Below, one piece after another: positions 1 through 10,902 of a DNA stretch of 64,000 nt (within the stretch, counting starts at the first letter, position 1; every line of letters starts with the position of its first letter). Both the position numbers and the translations under genes were made by a program. The notes under the pieces are model-generated. The model worked only from the letters and a program-made list of their open reading frames with translations, made no database searches and was not told the origin of the DNA. Source of the DNA: Annona cherimola (lineage: Eukaryota; Streptophyta; Magnoliopsida; Magnoliales; Annonaceae); NCBI GenBank assembly GCA_030490835.1, contig CM059971.1:71008224-71072223 (forward strand), given 5' to 3'.

Positions 1-251
1 GGAAGAGTGGCACCCATATCCATAGAGAATTCATTTCCAGACACATTCTCAAAGGAATCATGGATCAAATACTGAATAAGCCATGTTAGCACAGGATTAG
101 TAGCAACTAACGTTCTCAGAGGGTAAGTTTTCAGGACAAGATTCTTGAGCCCTTTCTTCTGAATAAGAGCCTCAGTCATCTTTGATTTGAATAGTCCAGG
201 TGATATTGAGTTAACTCTAATCATGTGAACTCTAAGCTCCATAGCCATTAC
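1..251 (-). pseudogene. SDR-A exon 3, C-terminal part, cut by window edge
   Basis: This is the last exon of a short-chain dehydrogenase/reductase copy. Read on the minus strand it begins after an AG acceptor at 252-253 with V-M-A-M-E-L and keeps the family string [11 protein letters not shown] and then YLIHDS and GATLP, running open to the window edge. The intact paralogue at 52738-53016 has the same block and the same acceptor context. Several normally conserved residues differ, for example the [15 protein letters not shown] stretch is altered. I call it part of a pseudogene because the matching exons 1 and 2 upstream are damaged, not because this exon has a stop. The last residues lie outside the window. 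Confidence 0.8.
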
Positions 252-1460
252 CTGTTATTCCAACCACACCAAGTTTCCACAATAATATAGCCGCTAGAAG
301 AGGAACCTCAATTATTAATAGTCAATGAATCACAAACTAATTATGTAGAAAATGCAACACATGTAACTTGAAATCGTGGACAATCAAACACACTTTTTGC
401 ATAGGATATGTTGAAATGGGAACTCGAATCTCTCCTACAAATACGAGTTATGATCTTCTTATACCAGTTTGTGATTGCCCCATCTTGGACGGGTTTAAAG
501 TATCATTTCTTATTTTTTTTTTTGAAATTTTTTAATAAGACTATTAATTTAGGTGAATATTATCTACAAACCAAGTTATACTATTTTTGAATGTGTATAT
601 ATTTATTCTATATTTTAAACTTAGGGGTATTGTAGTTAAAAATACAAAATAAATATATATATATCTCCAAAATTGTTAAAACTTGGTTTATAGATAATAT
701 ACACTTAAACTAATAGTTTTATTTCAAATTTTTTTAAAAGCTTTTTAAAATGGATGTTATGACTGACCTATCATATTCATAGATGATTATTAGGCCACAA
801 ACACAAGATAGTCAATTGGCATAAGATGTTCAAGTGGAGTGAAAGATCCTTTAAAAAGGATCTAATCTCATTCCAATTAGGGGTATTGCGGTAAAAAACT
901 AAAATAAATATACACATCTTCGAAATTGATAAAACTTGGTTTATAGATAATATACATCCAGACTTATAGTTTTATTTTAAAAATTTTAATTTTTTTGAAA
1001 ATGGATGTTATGGCCAACCTATCACTAGTCGTAAATGATTGTTAGGCCACAAACACACATGATAGTCAATTGGCATAAGATGTTCAAGTGGAGTGAAAGA
1101 TCCTTTAAAAAGGATCTAATCTCATTCCAATTAGGGGTATTGCGGTAAAAAAATAAAATAAATATACACATATTCGAAATTGATAAAACTTGGTTTATAG
1201 ATAATATACATCCAGACTTATATTTTATTTTAAAAATTTTTAATTTTTTTGAAAATGGATGTTATGGCCAACCTATCACTAGTCGTAAATGATTGTTACG
1301 CCACAAACACACAAGATAGTCAATTGGCATAAGATGTTCAAGTGGAGCGAAAGATCCTTTATGCAAGAAATAAACTATTCTGGATATAGCTATATATTCT
1401 ATAGTAGAATATAGTTACCAAATGAAATTAGTTGAATAGTTGAGGCTGAGCAACACATAC
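252..1460 (-). other. SDR-A intron 2, swollen by repeats
   Basis: This stretch lies between the exon 2 donor (GTATGT, minus strand) and the exon 3 acceptor. The matching intron of SDR-B is only 247 bp, against 1209 bp here. Almost all of the extra length is the foldback and tandem repeat block at 460-1360. I see no coding sequence. Confidence 0.7.
460..1360. repeat. 254-bp tandem repeat with foldback character
   Basis: The string GTCAATTGGCATAAGATGTT occurs at 811, 1065 and 1319, a constant 254-bp period. Each unit also has a perfect local palindrome (GATCCTTTAAAAAGGATC in the first two) and ends in AT-rich arms. The first arm (about 460-600) is roughly complementary to 620-780, including ACCAAGTT and AACTTGGTTTATAG. 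This suggests a foldback MITE that was then tandemly duplicated inside the intron. The same TATAGATAATAT-type arms recur near 9420-9725. Confidence 0.75.
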
Positions 1461-1595
1461 CTTGGTCATGGAGTTCAGACCAGTCTTTGATACAACATAG
1501 GCTAATGCTCCAGGTGACTGTCCACGATTAAGCCCCGTACTAGATGAAATGTTAATTATTGATCCCTTCTGTTTTTCATTGATCATGAGCTCTGC
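1461..1595 (-). pseudogene. SDR-A exon 2, internally deleted
   Basis: The exon keeps the SDR catalytic block: [15 protein letters not shown], then YVVSK (the YxxxK motif) and the exon end M-T-K before a GTATGT donor at 1460-1459. The paralogous exon in SDR-B is 230 bp; here only 135 bp remain. The missing 95 bp covers the region from the acceptor to just before ELMxxxKQKG, which removes the catalytic Asn (TN-LTG) segment. Because 95 is not a multiple of three, the exon is out of frame with exon 1. This, with the missing start codon of exon 1, makes the copy a pseudogene. Confidence 0.85.
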
Positions 1596-1818
1596 CTGCA
1601 TAATAAGGTTCATGATGTTTAACTTCTAGCCTAGAGGATAGCATCGAAGATAGAAGTGCAGAGAATATAATGATGAAAATGATAATGCTTGTCCACTAAA
1701 GTAATCCCACAACCATTTGCAGAAAAGGAATAAATGATTTGCCCAACATATTGGAAAAGTACCTTCTTGTGAATGATAATGAACGCTAGATGACTTGTCC
1801 TTACATTAAAAAGGGTCA

Positions 1819-3681
1819 TGATAAGTCTAAAAATTTTCATTTAATTCCATGTTAAATTCGCACAATTAAATATTAAAACGTTAATTAAATACATGTTTTA
1901 AGTAGAATTTTAGGAAAATTATATTTTTGATAAAATCTTTAATTTTGCTATAAAATAAGCTATTTTGCAACGTTCTTGAAAATATAAAATTATAACACAA
2001 TCCCCTAGAAAATTTTAATGTTAAAATATGTATTAGCATATTCATATAATTTAGGCAAAATTATAAAACCATCTAATTTGGAAAATCATAAATAAAATTA
2101 TAAATATAATCTAAACTATGGTTATAAAACAAATTGTCAAAACATTTTAAGATAAAAAATAATAATAATAAATAAATTCAAAAAGGGCTAAAAAGAAAAG
2201 TAAATTAAAAATCTTTGCAAGCTTATTAAAATCATTTTGACAAGAATTAAATATTTAAATCTGTTTTCGTTTTCTGCATGTGCACGGTTACTGGAGCACT
2301 GCCGGAGCACCATATTCTGGTGCTCCATCTTCCCCAAATCGACCGCAGCCATGGCAGCAGCTCGTGCCCACCCATTCAAGCATGATTACGGCAGCAAACA
2401 TCTAACCAAACTTAGCCCCAACTTGCAAGCCGTGACGTCACAAGCCATGCCCGAAATTTAAATCGCACTCATCGAATTCAACCAGCAACGACGAAATAAA
2501 CCCACCGCATCTGCATTTCAAAAATCTGCAATCGTCCAGCTCTGCCACCGACGACATCACCGACCCATCTCACGGCAAGCAAAATCAAGACACAGCTGCC
2601 ATAGATTTCGGAATCTGTCAAAAAAATTATAAAGTAATGAAAATCGGGCTCCAATTGGAAAACCCAAATTCCGGCGAGCCCCTTCTCCATCAAAGCCGGC
2701 AGCCATGATTCTATTTCCCCCTTTCAGCCCCAACCGGAAAATCCAATGGCAGCAGCATTCTCTTCTCCGGTGCTCCATCTCCCCAGACCATTTCAGCAAC
2801 ACCTCCGATCCCGGCAGCTGCTTTCAAGCTCTCGTACAGCATCCCCACTTCAGAAACCCAACACCAGAAAAACCGAGCAGGCAGCCATTAAAATCCTACA
2901 ATTAAAATCTCTAACCAGAAAATTCCAACACCCCCATACCCCACACTTCTCCCCTTGGGTGGGACCCATTTTGTGGGACCCGTAGCAAGGAGGTGGGGCC
3001 AAGCAATCAAGTTTTCTATTACGTGGAGATTTTGCTCTCCATATTCGGGTGATGTAAATTTTATTTTATTGCTTTATGATTTGTAGTGCTTCGTAGTTGT
3101 TAATTTTTAATTTGTAGTTTTAATTTTTAGATTAGATTTACTGCTTTATTTTATGCTTTGTAATTGTTAGATTAAATTTAACGTAATTCTCTTTCCTGCT
3201 TTAATAGTTAAATTTCATAGCTTTTATTGCTTTCTTAGAATAGTTTTAATTAAGTTGCTAGTTAGTTAATTTCTTTTAGCTTCTTGTCTCCATTTCTTTT
3301 ATGTTCAAATCTTTTCTCCCTTCTTTCTCTCTCTTCTCTCTCTCTCTCATTTCTTCTTCTCTCTCTCTAAAATCTCTTTCTCCTCTCTCTTAATTTCTTT
3401 CCTTTTCTTTCTCTCTCTTCTATTTCTCTCTCTTCTCTTTCTCTCTTTTCTCTTTCTCTCTCTTCTTTCTCTCTCTTCTCTCTTTCTCTTTCTCTCTCTT
3501 CTCTATACCCTCTCTTTCTCTTAAAAATAATTCAAAACTACATCGCCTCTCTGCGGATTCGACCCGACTCACCATTATTCTACACTATCACTAGTATAGT
3601 GGTAGCTTTAATGTGTTTCGGTTAATTTAAATTAAACTGGTGATCACAGTGCTCTTAACGACAAGCACTTGGTTTGCATCA
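1819..3681 (+). repeat. E1 5' LTR
   Basis: Begins TGATAAGTCTAAAAATTTTC and ends TTTGCATCA. The middle (about 2270-3000) is much more GC-rich than the surrounding AT-rich DNA. A long CT microsatellite (about 3318-3520) lies in the downstream half. Near the 3' end is CTCTGCGGATTCGACCCGAC, which resembles the conserved U5 segment of Tat/Athila LTRs. Short ORFs in this LTR recur identically in the other LTR and are not genes. Confidence 0.93.
3318..3520 (+). repeat. CT-rich microsatellite in E1 5' LTR
   Basis: A run of CTCTCTT/TTTCTCTCTC units about 200 bp long. The same tract is at about 8110-8295 in the 3' LTR but differs in length, as expected of slippage after insertion. Confidence 0.9.
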
Positions 3682-3687
3682 AGTTTT

Positions 3688-3704
3688 TGGCGCCGTTGCC
3701 GGGG
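3688..3704 (+). other. E1 primer-binding site, tRNA-Asp type
   Basis: TGGCGCCGTTGCCGGGG starts seven bases after the LTR end. It is complementary to the 3' end of plant tRNA-Asp including its CCA. This primer is typical of Athila/Tat Ty3-gypsy elements. Confidence 0.88.
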
Positions 3705-3880
3705 AGGCGTATTGAGGTTTGAATTGTTTTATTAGTTGCTTTAAATTTCCTTTACTTGCTTTCAATAGTATAATCTTTACTGCTTTATTTACCTGCTTTC
3801 TTTACTTATTGCACTTGAACTTTAGATTACCAATTTCGATTCTTTCCTGCTTTAAAATAAAATAAAACTAAAATTAAAGA

Positions 3881-5548
3881 ATGGACATGAACTTTATTGA
3901 TCATCAGTTAGGTAAGTTAGAAGAATTAAACCAAAAGATTAATGATATACTTGCCTATCAAAACTCAAACAGTTCATTCTTAAATACATCAATTCCTTTT
4001 CAAATGACATATTCTAATGAGACTCAATTTTTACCATATCAAGAACAAATTCAAGATTTTCATGAGTTCCCTACACCTGATTACAATTCATTTTCATATA
4101 CATATAACTCAGAATTGAGTTGTCCTAATACTTCTTGGACAAATCAACAAATGCAACCTTAACCTCCATATCTACAAACCCAGTGGCCACCTGAGCAAAG
4201 TCAATTTTCAAATTATCAATATCAATCTAATCATTATGAAAATACATATGGGCTATCTGCATATCCTGAAGAAAATTTTTCATCACCTCAACCTATTAAC
4301 CAATCTTTTCATCAAACATATAATTATGATGAGAGATTTGAAAAAATGCAAAATATTATTCTCAATGGCTTTCAAAACATAGCAAATAGATTCGCAGAGT
4401 GCGTAAATCGAGTTGAACATTATAAAAATATGTATTTGCAAGACTGCTGCCCACAAGAGGAGTTTTCAAAATTTTCATTAGAGCAAGAAGATTATCAACA
4501 ACCTCCTCACTTAGATGACGTAGAAGGAGGATTCGAAAGATTAGATCAACAATTCCTTTCCGACCAACAGTTATTTTCTAAGACGACAGATCATACTGAC
4601 CAAATTGATAATCTAGTTGATCATTCAAATTTTCAAATAGATCCAATACCGTTGGAAAATTCATATTTTGAAAATGACTTAGCATTTCCAAATGCTTTAG
4701 AAGTTGAATCTCTTAACAACCAAATGCTAAGTCAAAAGAAAGATAATTTGAAAATAAATGATGAATATATTGTAGAAACATTATGTGGAGAGGAACCTAA
4801 TGAATCAACTATCACTCCAATAAATCATTTCGATTATCAAACTCAATCAGATCAATTACTATCAGAAAATCTATTGTCTGAAAATTTGGTAATAATTACA
4901 ACATTATGTAGTGATGGTTTCTCAGATCGTAAACTCAATGAGAATTCCTCTCTTCATAATCAAGAAAATATTATAGAAAATAATGAAAAATTAATTAATG
5001 ATAAATTTGAAGAAGATAAAAATCAAGAAAATATTGAGGAGATTGATAATAGGTTTCAAATGAATGATATAGATCATAACCAAATTAATGATGAGGTGAG
5101 AAATAAAGAGTCTATTGAGGATAAGTTGGGGGGAGATGAAAATGAAATTATTAATGAAAATTTTGAGAAATACATACCTGCTATTTCAAGTACTTTTAAA
5201 GATGAGCTCATTAGCATAGATGAATTAATGAAAAAGGAAGAGATGATTCAAATATTTGAATAGGTTCAAGTTAAAATTTCGCTCTTTGATGTTATTCAAT
5301 ATATTCCAAATTATAGTCAATTTCTCCAAGAGCATTGTATTCAAATGGAATTCTGTTTAACCCAAAATAAAATCATGCTCCCATTAAGTAACAGTTCAAT
5401 GAATTCAATAAATGATCAAATTGAAGAGTGCTACATATTGGACATCATTGATAACTCATTAATCTTCACAACGCTTGAGCATGAATATATGAAAATGATA
5501 AATAATCTACATAGTGTTAAGAATTTTAATAGAGCAGGAATTGGATAA
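3881..5548 (+). pseudogene. E1 gag-tail ORF broken by two in-frame stops
   Basis: One reading frame runs from the ATG at 3881 to the stop at 5548 (about 555 codons) and is cut only by TAA at 4160-4162 and TAG at 5261-5263. The product is acidic and rich in Asn, Gln, Glu and Ser, with a Tyr/Gln/Asn-rich N-terminal third (about residues 30-150) and a helical segment around residues 155-185. After the TAG the frame continues with the hydrophobic string ISLFDVIQYIPNYSQFLQE, which resembles the conserved linker between gag and protease in Athila/Tat polyproteins. I infer that only the tail of gag and this linker survive. No zinc knuckle or protease triad is visible. The first stop could be a C-to-T change of CAA, the second of CAG. 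Confidence 0.72.
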
Positions 5549-5584
5549 CATTAAACATTATGTCTGGCTGAAGACATAAAACTT

Positions 5585-5608
5585 AGCGCTGGTTGGGAGG
5601 CAACCCAA
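5585..5608 (+). other. Tat-type motif downstream of coding region
   Basis: AGCGCTGGTTGGGAGGCAACCCAA follows the ORF by 36 bases. This 'GGGAGGCAACCCA' box is, as I recall, a recurring non-coding mark after pol in Athila/Tat elements. A decayed version is at 38692-38714 in E2. Confidence 0.6.
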
Positions 5609-6133
5609 CATGTGTATATATATCTTTTCTGTTAGTTTTCTTTTCATTTTTTTAGATGAAAGCTGCAACAATTTCATCAGATCAGTACTCCCCAGGTTGT
5701 CTCTTTCCCTGCTATTTTATTGTGCAAAGATAACAATATTTAAGTTGGGGGGGTCTGATTTGTTTAACTGGATAAAAAAAAATTTATATATTTCTTAAAA
5801 AAAATAAAATAATTATTATTAAAAAATATATATATATATATATAGAAAATATCCAAAAATATATATATATATATATAAATAGAGATAAATCAAAGTACAC
5901 TTGTTATGCTTGATATTAAGTGAAGATGCAAACTGTATTTAGTTATATTTTTAAAAATATTTTCATGATGTGTTCAAAATATTATTAGCATTGATTGCAC
6001 TTACACGTCAATGAACCTTGTGGGTACCATGATAATATAGTTTTTTTTTCTCTCTCATCCAAGCAAGTAATCTTTAATATCATTATAATTGATAGTTATT
6101 AGTTAAAAAAAAAAATTGTAGATCCCTAGATAC

Positions 6134-6221
6134 CCTGAAATATGGTGAGGGGAGGAAAAAAAAAATTAAAAATTAAAAAAAAAAAGAAAATCCCTAGATA
6201 TCCTGAAATATGGTGAGGGGA
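6134..6221 (+). repeat. Paired CCTGAAATATGGTGAGGGGA motif, E1 3' region
   Basis: The 20-mer CCTGAAATATGGTGAGGGGA occurs at 6134-6153 and 6202-6221, each preceded by ATCCCTAGATA and followed by an A-rich run. A decayed pair in the same order is found in E2 (about 41385 and 41432). The role is unknown. Confidence 0.85.
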
Positions 6222-6557
6222 AGAAAAAAATGTTGAAAAAAAAAAGAGTTTACTTCTAAAATATTTACTATCGCTATCATAATTTTGATATAAATATTAC
6301 TTAGCTTCGATGAGCTGAAAATAATTTATTTAATGCCCATTTGTTCATTAGTACACATACACACGTGCTATAATCTTTTATATGCATCATGAAAAATATT
6401 TTACTCATATTTACTAAAGAAAATTTTCTTCTAAAACTTATTATCATCATTAGCAGTGCACCTAGATTTTTATAAAAATTAATAGTACACCATGATAAAA
6501 TATATATATATATATATTTATATTAAACTATTTCCATTGCTAAGGGACTAGCAATGT

Positions 6558-6572
6558 TTAAGTTGGGGGGTG
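6558..6572 (+). other. E1 polypurine tract
   Basis: The G-rich run AAGTTGGGGGGTG abuts the TG start of the 3' LTR. It is the expected plus-strand primer. A look-alike AAGTTGGGGGGGTC also occurs internally at about 5742. Confidence 0.75.
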
Positions 6573-8454
6573 TGATAAGTCTAAAAATTTTCGTTTAATT
6601 CCATGTTAAATTCGCACAATTAAATATTAAAACGTTAATTAAATACATGTTTTAAGTAGAATTTTAGGAAAATTATATTTTTGATAAAATCTTTAATTTT
6701 GCTATAAAATAAGCTATTTTGCAACGTTCTTGAAAATATAAAATTATAACACAATCCCCTAGAAAATTTTAATGTTAAAATATGTATTAGCATATTCATA
6801 TAATTTAGGCAAAATTATAAAACCATCTAATTTGGAAAATCATAAATAAAATTATAAATATAATCTAAACTATGGTTATAAAACAAATTGTCAAAACATT
6901 TTAAGATAAAAAATAATAATAATAAATAAATTCAAAAAGGGCTAAAAAGAAAAGTAAATTAAAAATCTTTGCAAGCTTATTAAAATCATTTTGACAAGAA
7001 TTAAATATTTAAATCTGTTTTCGTTTTCTGCATGTGCACGGTTACTGGAGCACTGCCGGAGCACCATATTCTGGTGCTCCATCTTCCCCAAATCGACCGC
7101 AGCCATGGCAGCAGCTCGTGCCCACCCATTCAAGCATGATTACGGCAGCAAACATCTAACCAAACTTAGCCCCAACTTGCAAGCCGTGACGTCACAAGCC
7201 ATGCCCGAAATTTAAATCGCACTCATCGAATTCAACCAGCAACGACGAAATAAACCCACCGCATCTGCATTTCAAAAATCTGCAATCGTCCAGCTCTGCC
7301 ACCGACGACATCACCGACCCATCTCACGGCAAGCAAAATCAAGACACAGCTGCCATAGATTTCGGAATCTGTCAAAAAAATTATAAAGTAATGAAAATCG
7401 GGCTCCAATTGGAAAACCCAAATTCCGGCGAGCCCCTTCTCCATCAAAGCCGGCAGCCATGATTCTATTTCCCCCTTTCAGCCCCAACCGGAAAATCCAA
7501 TGGCAGCAGCATTCTCTTCTCCGGTGCTCCATCTCCCCAGACCATTTCAGCAACACCTCCGATCCCGGCAGCTGCTTTCAAGCTCTCGTACAGCATCCCC
7601 ACTTCAGAAACCCAACACCAGAAAAACCGAGCAGGCAGCCATTAAAATCCTACAATTAAAATCTCTAACCAGAAAATTCGAACACCCCCATACCCCACAC
7701 TTCTCCCCTTGAGTGGGACCCATTTTGTGGGACCCATAGCAAGTGGGTGGGACCCATTTTGTGGGACCCGTAGCAAGGAGGTGGGGCCAAGCAATCAAGT
7801 TTTCTATTACGTGGAGATTTTGCTCTCCATATTCGGGTGATGTAAATTTTATTTTATTGCTTTATGATTTGTAGTGCTTCGTAGTTGTTAATTTTTAATT
7901 TGTAGTTTTAATTTTTAGATTAGATTTACTGCTTTATTTTATGCTTTGTAATTGTTAGATTAAATTTAACGTAATTCTCTTTCCTGCTTTAATAGTTAAA
8001 TTTCATAGCTTTTATTGCTTTCTTAGAATAGTTTTAATTAAGTTGCTAGTTAGTTAATTTCTTTTAGCTTCTTGTCTCCATTTCTTTTATGTTCAAATCT
8101 TTTCTCCCTTCTTTCTCTCTCTTCTCTCTCTCTCTCATTTCTTCTTCTCTCTCTCTAAAATCTCTTTCTCCTCTCTCTTAATTTCTTTCCTTTTCTTTCT
8201 CTCTCTTCTCTTTCTCTCTTTTCTCTTTCTCTCTCTTCTTTCTCTCTCTTCTCTCTTTCTCTTTCTCTCTCTTCTCTATACCCTCTCTTTCTCTTAAAAA
8301 CAATTCAAAACTACATCGCCTCTCTGCGGATTCGACCCGACTCACCATTATTCTACACTATCACTCGTATAGTGGTAGCTTTAATGTGTTTCGGTTAATT
8401 TAAATTAAACTGGTGATCACAGTGCTCTTAACGACAAGCACTTGGTTTGCATCA
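6573..8454 (+). repeat. E1 3' LTR
   Basis: Nearly identical copy of 1819-3681. Differences seen by eye: A/G near the start, C/G before AACACCCCC, G/A in CCTTGAGTGGG, an extra tandem GTGGGACCCATTTTGTGGGA unit near 7715-7770, a shorter CT tract, T/C in AAAAACAATTC and A/C in ATCACTCGTAT. Confidence 0.93.
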
Positions 8455-8459
8455 GGTCA

Positions 8460-8699
8460 TAAGGGTTTTTTTTAAGGTGAATAGTTTGGATGAAATATAA
8501 AAATCGGCAGTTACTTTGCACTGTGCAATGGGGCTACTCAGATAAAACGAAATGCAAGAAGTGAGAATGAATCATGGGTACAAAAGAAAACTTAAAAATG
8601 ACATTAAAAAGTCGAATGAAAGAAGCACAATAATTGTTCCATTCAAATGAAAATAGAACTTTATTATAATATATGATAATGTATTTTAACCCAAAATAC
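8460..8699. other. Unassigned AT-rich DNA, SDR-A intron 1
   Basis: I see no ORF, repeat or splice-site pattern to report between the E1 target duplication and the foldback that starts near 8700. Confidence 0.4.
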
Positions 8700-9062
8700 A
8701 TCATGAGGTCTGATCTTTTTAGGCCGGACGCACAGAGGCATGTATTTTTTTATTTTTTTATTTTTTCATGATCAAGTAAATCTAGGTGTATTAAATCTAT
8801 AAACCAAGTTTACCAATTTTGGATGTTTTAAGTATTTTTGGATTTTTAAACACAATGGCATTTCCGTAATTTTTGGGGTCTCAGAAAATTACGAAAATGT
8901 CATTGTGTTTAAAAATTCAAAAAAATACTTAAAAACATTCAAAATTGATAAAACTTGCTTTATAGATTTAATACACCTAGATTTACTTGCCCATGAAAAA
9001 AATGACAAAAATAAAAAATACATTTCTCCATGCGTCCGACCTGAAAGTTCAGGTGTCATACA
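8700..9062. repeat. Foldback MITE, ~360 bp
   Basis: The two halves are reverse complements: AGGCCGGACGC near 8722 pairs with GCGTCCGACCT near 9030, CAAGTAAATCTAGGTGTATT near 8773 with AATACACCTAGATTTACTTG near 8970, and the hinge is about 8875. The almost complete foldback with a tiny loop fits a non-autonomous DNA element; I could not define a target duplication. Confidence 0.75.
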
Positions 9063-9419
9063 TCACTTACTTATTTCTACGCTTTGTAATATTTTTTGAT
9101 TTTTCTTGGTAAATATGTTTTCCTAAATGTATTCAATCTATATACTAAGTTTTTCCGTTTTACGATAATTTTATATTTTTATTTTTTATTTTTTAAAATC
9201 AAGTCTTTAAGGGATGAAAAATGACTTAAATGCCCTTAGAATTGCTATTTTCTAAAAATAAAAAATAAATATGCCAAAGGATTGTAAAATACAAAACTTG
9301 ATATATGGATTAATAACACTTAGAAAAATTCAGAAAAAAATAATGAAAAATGCCTCTTGAAGGCTATAGCTTTCAAGAATACATAAGCAAATAAACAAGA
9401 TTACCAATCTTCTTAGATA

Positions 9420-9725
9420 GGTCCATCATGTCAGATTGGTTTAAAAACCTATTTTTAAAATTTTTTGAAATTTTTTTAATAAGATGGTTAATCTACGTAT
9501 AATTATCTATAAACCAAGTTTTACCAATTTGTAAAAATATATATATTTATTTTATATTTTTAAACAGGGAATTGTAGTCATTGTGTATATATTTCTTTTA
9601 TATTTTTAAACAGGGTACTGTGGTTAGTTTTACTTCTTGGTTTATAGATAATATAAACCTAAATTAACCATCTTATTAAAATGTTTCAAAAAATAAAAAA
9701 TAGGTATTATGATAGCCATCGTCCT
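9420..9725. repeat. Foldback repeat, ~300 bp, diverged
   Basis: Left-arm strings such as ATTATCTATAAACCAAG (about 9500) are matched in reverse by CTTGGTTTATAGATAAT (about 9633), and AATAAGATGGTTAAT by ATTAACCATCTTATT. The arms resemble those of the repeat at 460-780, so both probably derive from one family. Confidence 0.7.
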
Positions 9726-10473
9726 CGTAGATTATTATCCCGCAATAAACCAACAATTCAAGTTGAATGGGTGAGGATGCAAATTATTTGACAGGGTTAG
9801 ATTGTTGATATGCACGTGTGTGCATCTGCGCACAATTCTGCAAGCAAGTGGGCACTTTTTTTCATTTGGACGGAGCCATTGATTGATGGCAATTTATTGA
9901 GCACGGGAATCGATTCCTGAACGTTGACCATTTGAGACCCCATGCGATACCAATTGCCCTAAGGTAGGTTTGCGCAAATAGGCACGTCTGTTGTAACAAA
10001 ATTATAGTACGTGCAGCAGGAAGATATAGAAAGAGAGAGAAATTGAGGTAATAACTTAACAAAATTCGAAGGCGGACTAGGACAGTGCATGAACTGTCAC
10101 ATAGAAAGCCCATGGCACTGGCGTGCCTACAACACCAGCAAGCGTATACATTCCCCTCGAAATTCACGCTAAGGGTGCAACCTGAGTTTGGGCCGCATTT
10201 AACTTGTGTTCGTGTGTATTTTAGACTTGGTTTTAGGTTAAGAATTCAAGTTTATAGTTGGATTAAACTTTAAATTTTTTATTATTTTATTTTTAAAATA
10301 TAACTAGTTTATATTTTTAAATAATGTAACTTATTATCAAAATTAATAAATCAAAATATTATATTTTTAAAATATATCATAACTTTGATTTACAAAACAA
10401 TATAAATAATAATTATTTATTAAAAATGAAAAACAAAATCTTGTTTTACTCCATTAAATTTTATTAAAAATCA
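9726..10473. other. Unassigned DNA in SDR-A intron 1
   Basis: A less AT-rich patch (about 9860-10200) carries short ORFs on both strands without recognisable domains; the remainder is AT-rich. I see no gene here. Confidence 0.4.
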
Positions 10474-10482
10474 CAAGAAATC

Positions 10483-10893
10483 GGACCGTGGTTCAATGCA
10501 CCCGGGTGCATTGAACCTCAATGCACCTGGGTGTACTTCACCCATTTTTTTTAATTTTTTTTTAAAAATTGTTTTACTAGAATGTTAATATAAGTGTATT
10601 TAACATGTGTATAAATTTTTATAATTTTTGGAGATTTTTAGATATTTTTTTTGAATTTTTTAAAATCAGTGGCATTTTTAGTAATTTAAAATTACTAATA
10701 ATGCCACTGATTTTAAAAAAATCCGAAAAAATATCTAAAAATATTTAAAAATGGTAAAAATTTATACACATGTTAAATAAACTTAGATTAGCATTTTCAT
10801 AAAAAAAAGTTTCAAAAAAAATAAAAAAAAATGGGTGAAGTACACCCAGGTGCATTGAGGTTCAATGCACCCGGGTGCATTGAACCACGGTCC
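10483..10893. mobile_element. Mutator-type MITE with 9-bp target duplication
   Basis: This 411-bp element begins GGACCGTGGTTCAATGCACC and ends with the exact inverse. It is flanked by a perfect 9-bp direct repeat CAAGAAATC (10474-10482 and 10894-10902), the duplication size of Mutator-like elements. Both arms are nearly perfect inverted repeats almost to the centre (hinge near 10690). Each arm holds a second palindrome, TGCACCCGGGTGCA, nested in TTCAATGCACC/GGTGCATTGAA. It has no coding capacity. A decayed relative lies at 28205-28600. Confidence 0.88.
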
Positions 10894-10902
10894 CAAGAAA
10901 TC

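Larger units (their letters stand above)
1819..8454 (+). mobile_element. E1: young non-autonomous Tat/Athila-like LTR element
   Basis: Two long terminal repeats of 1863 and 1882 bp bracket a 2891-bp interior. The ends are TG...CA and a perfect 5-bp target duplication GGTCA flanks the element (1814-1818 and 8455-8459). A tRNA-Asp primer site follows the left LTR and a G-rich polypurine tract precedes the right one. The interior has only a broken gag-tail ORF; no protease, reverse transcriptase, RNase H or integrase is present, so it must have moved with help in trans. By eye the LTRs differ by five substitutions and two indels (a duplicated GTGGGACCCATTTT segment near 7720 and a CT-tract length change), which indicates recent insertion. 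It sits in SDR-A intron 1, opposite in orientation to the gene. Confidence 0.93.

Noticed and set aside
811..1345. Regularly spaced repeats as a possible CRISPR-like array
   Set aside because: The repeats are 254 bp units without spacers, in a plant intron; no cas genes or prokaryotic context.
2188..2985. Set of short ORFs on both strands in the E1 LTR
   Set aside because: They recur identically at 6942-7798 because they lie in LTRs, and overlap each other on both strands.
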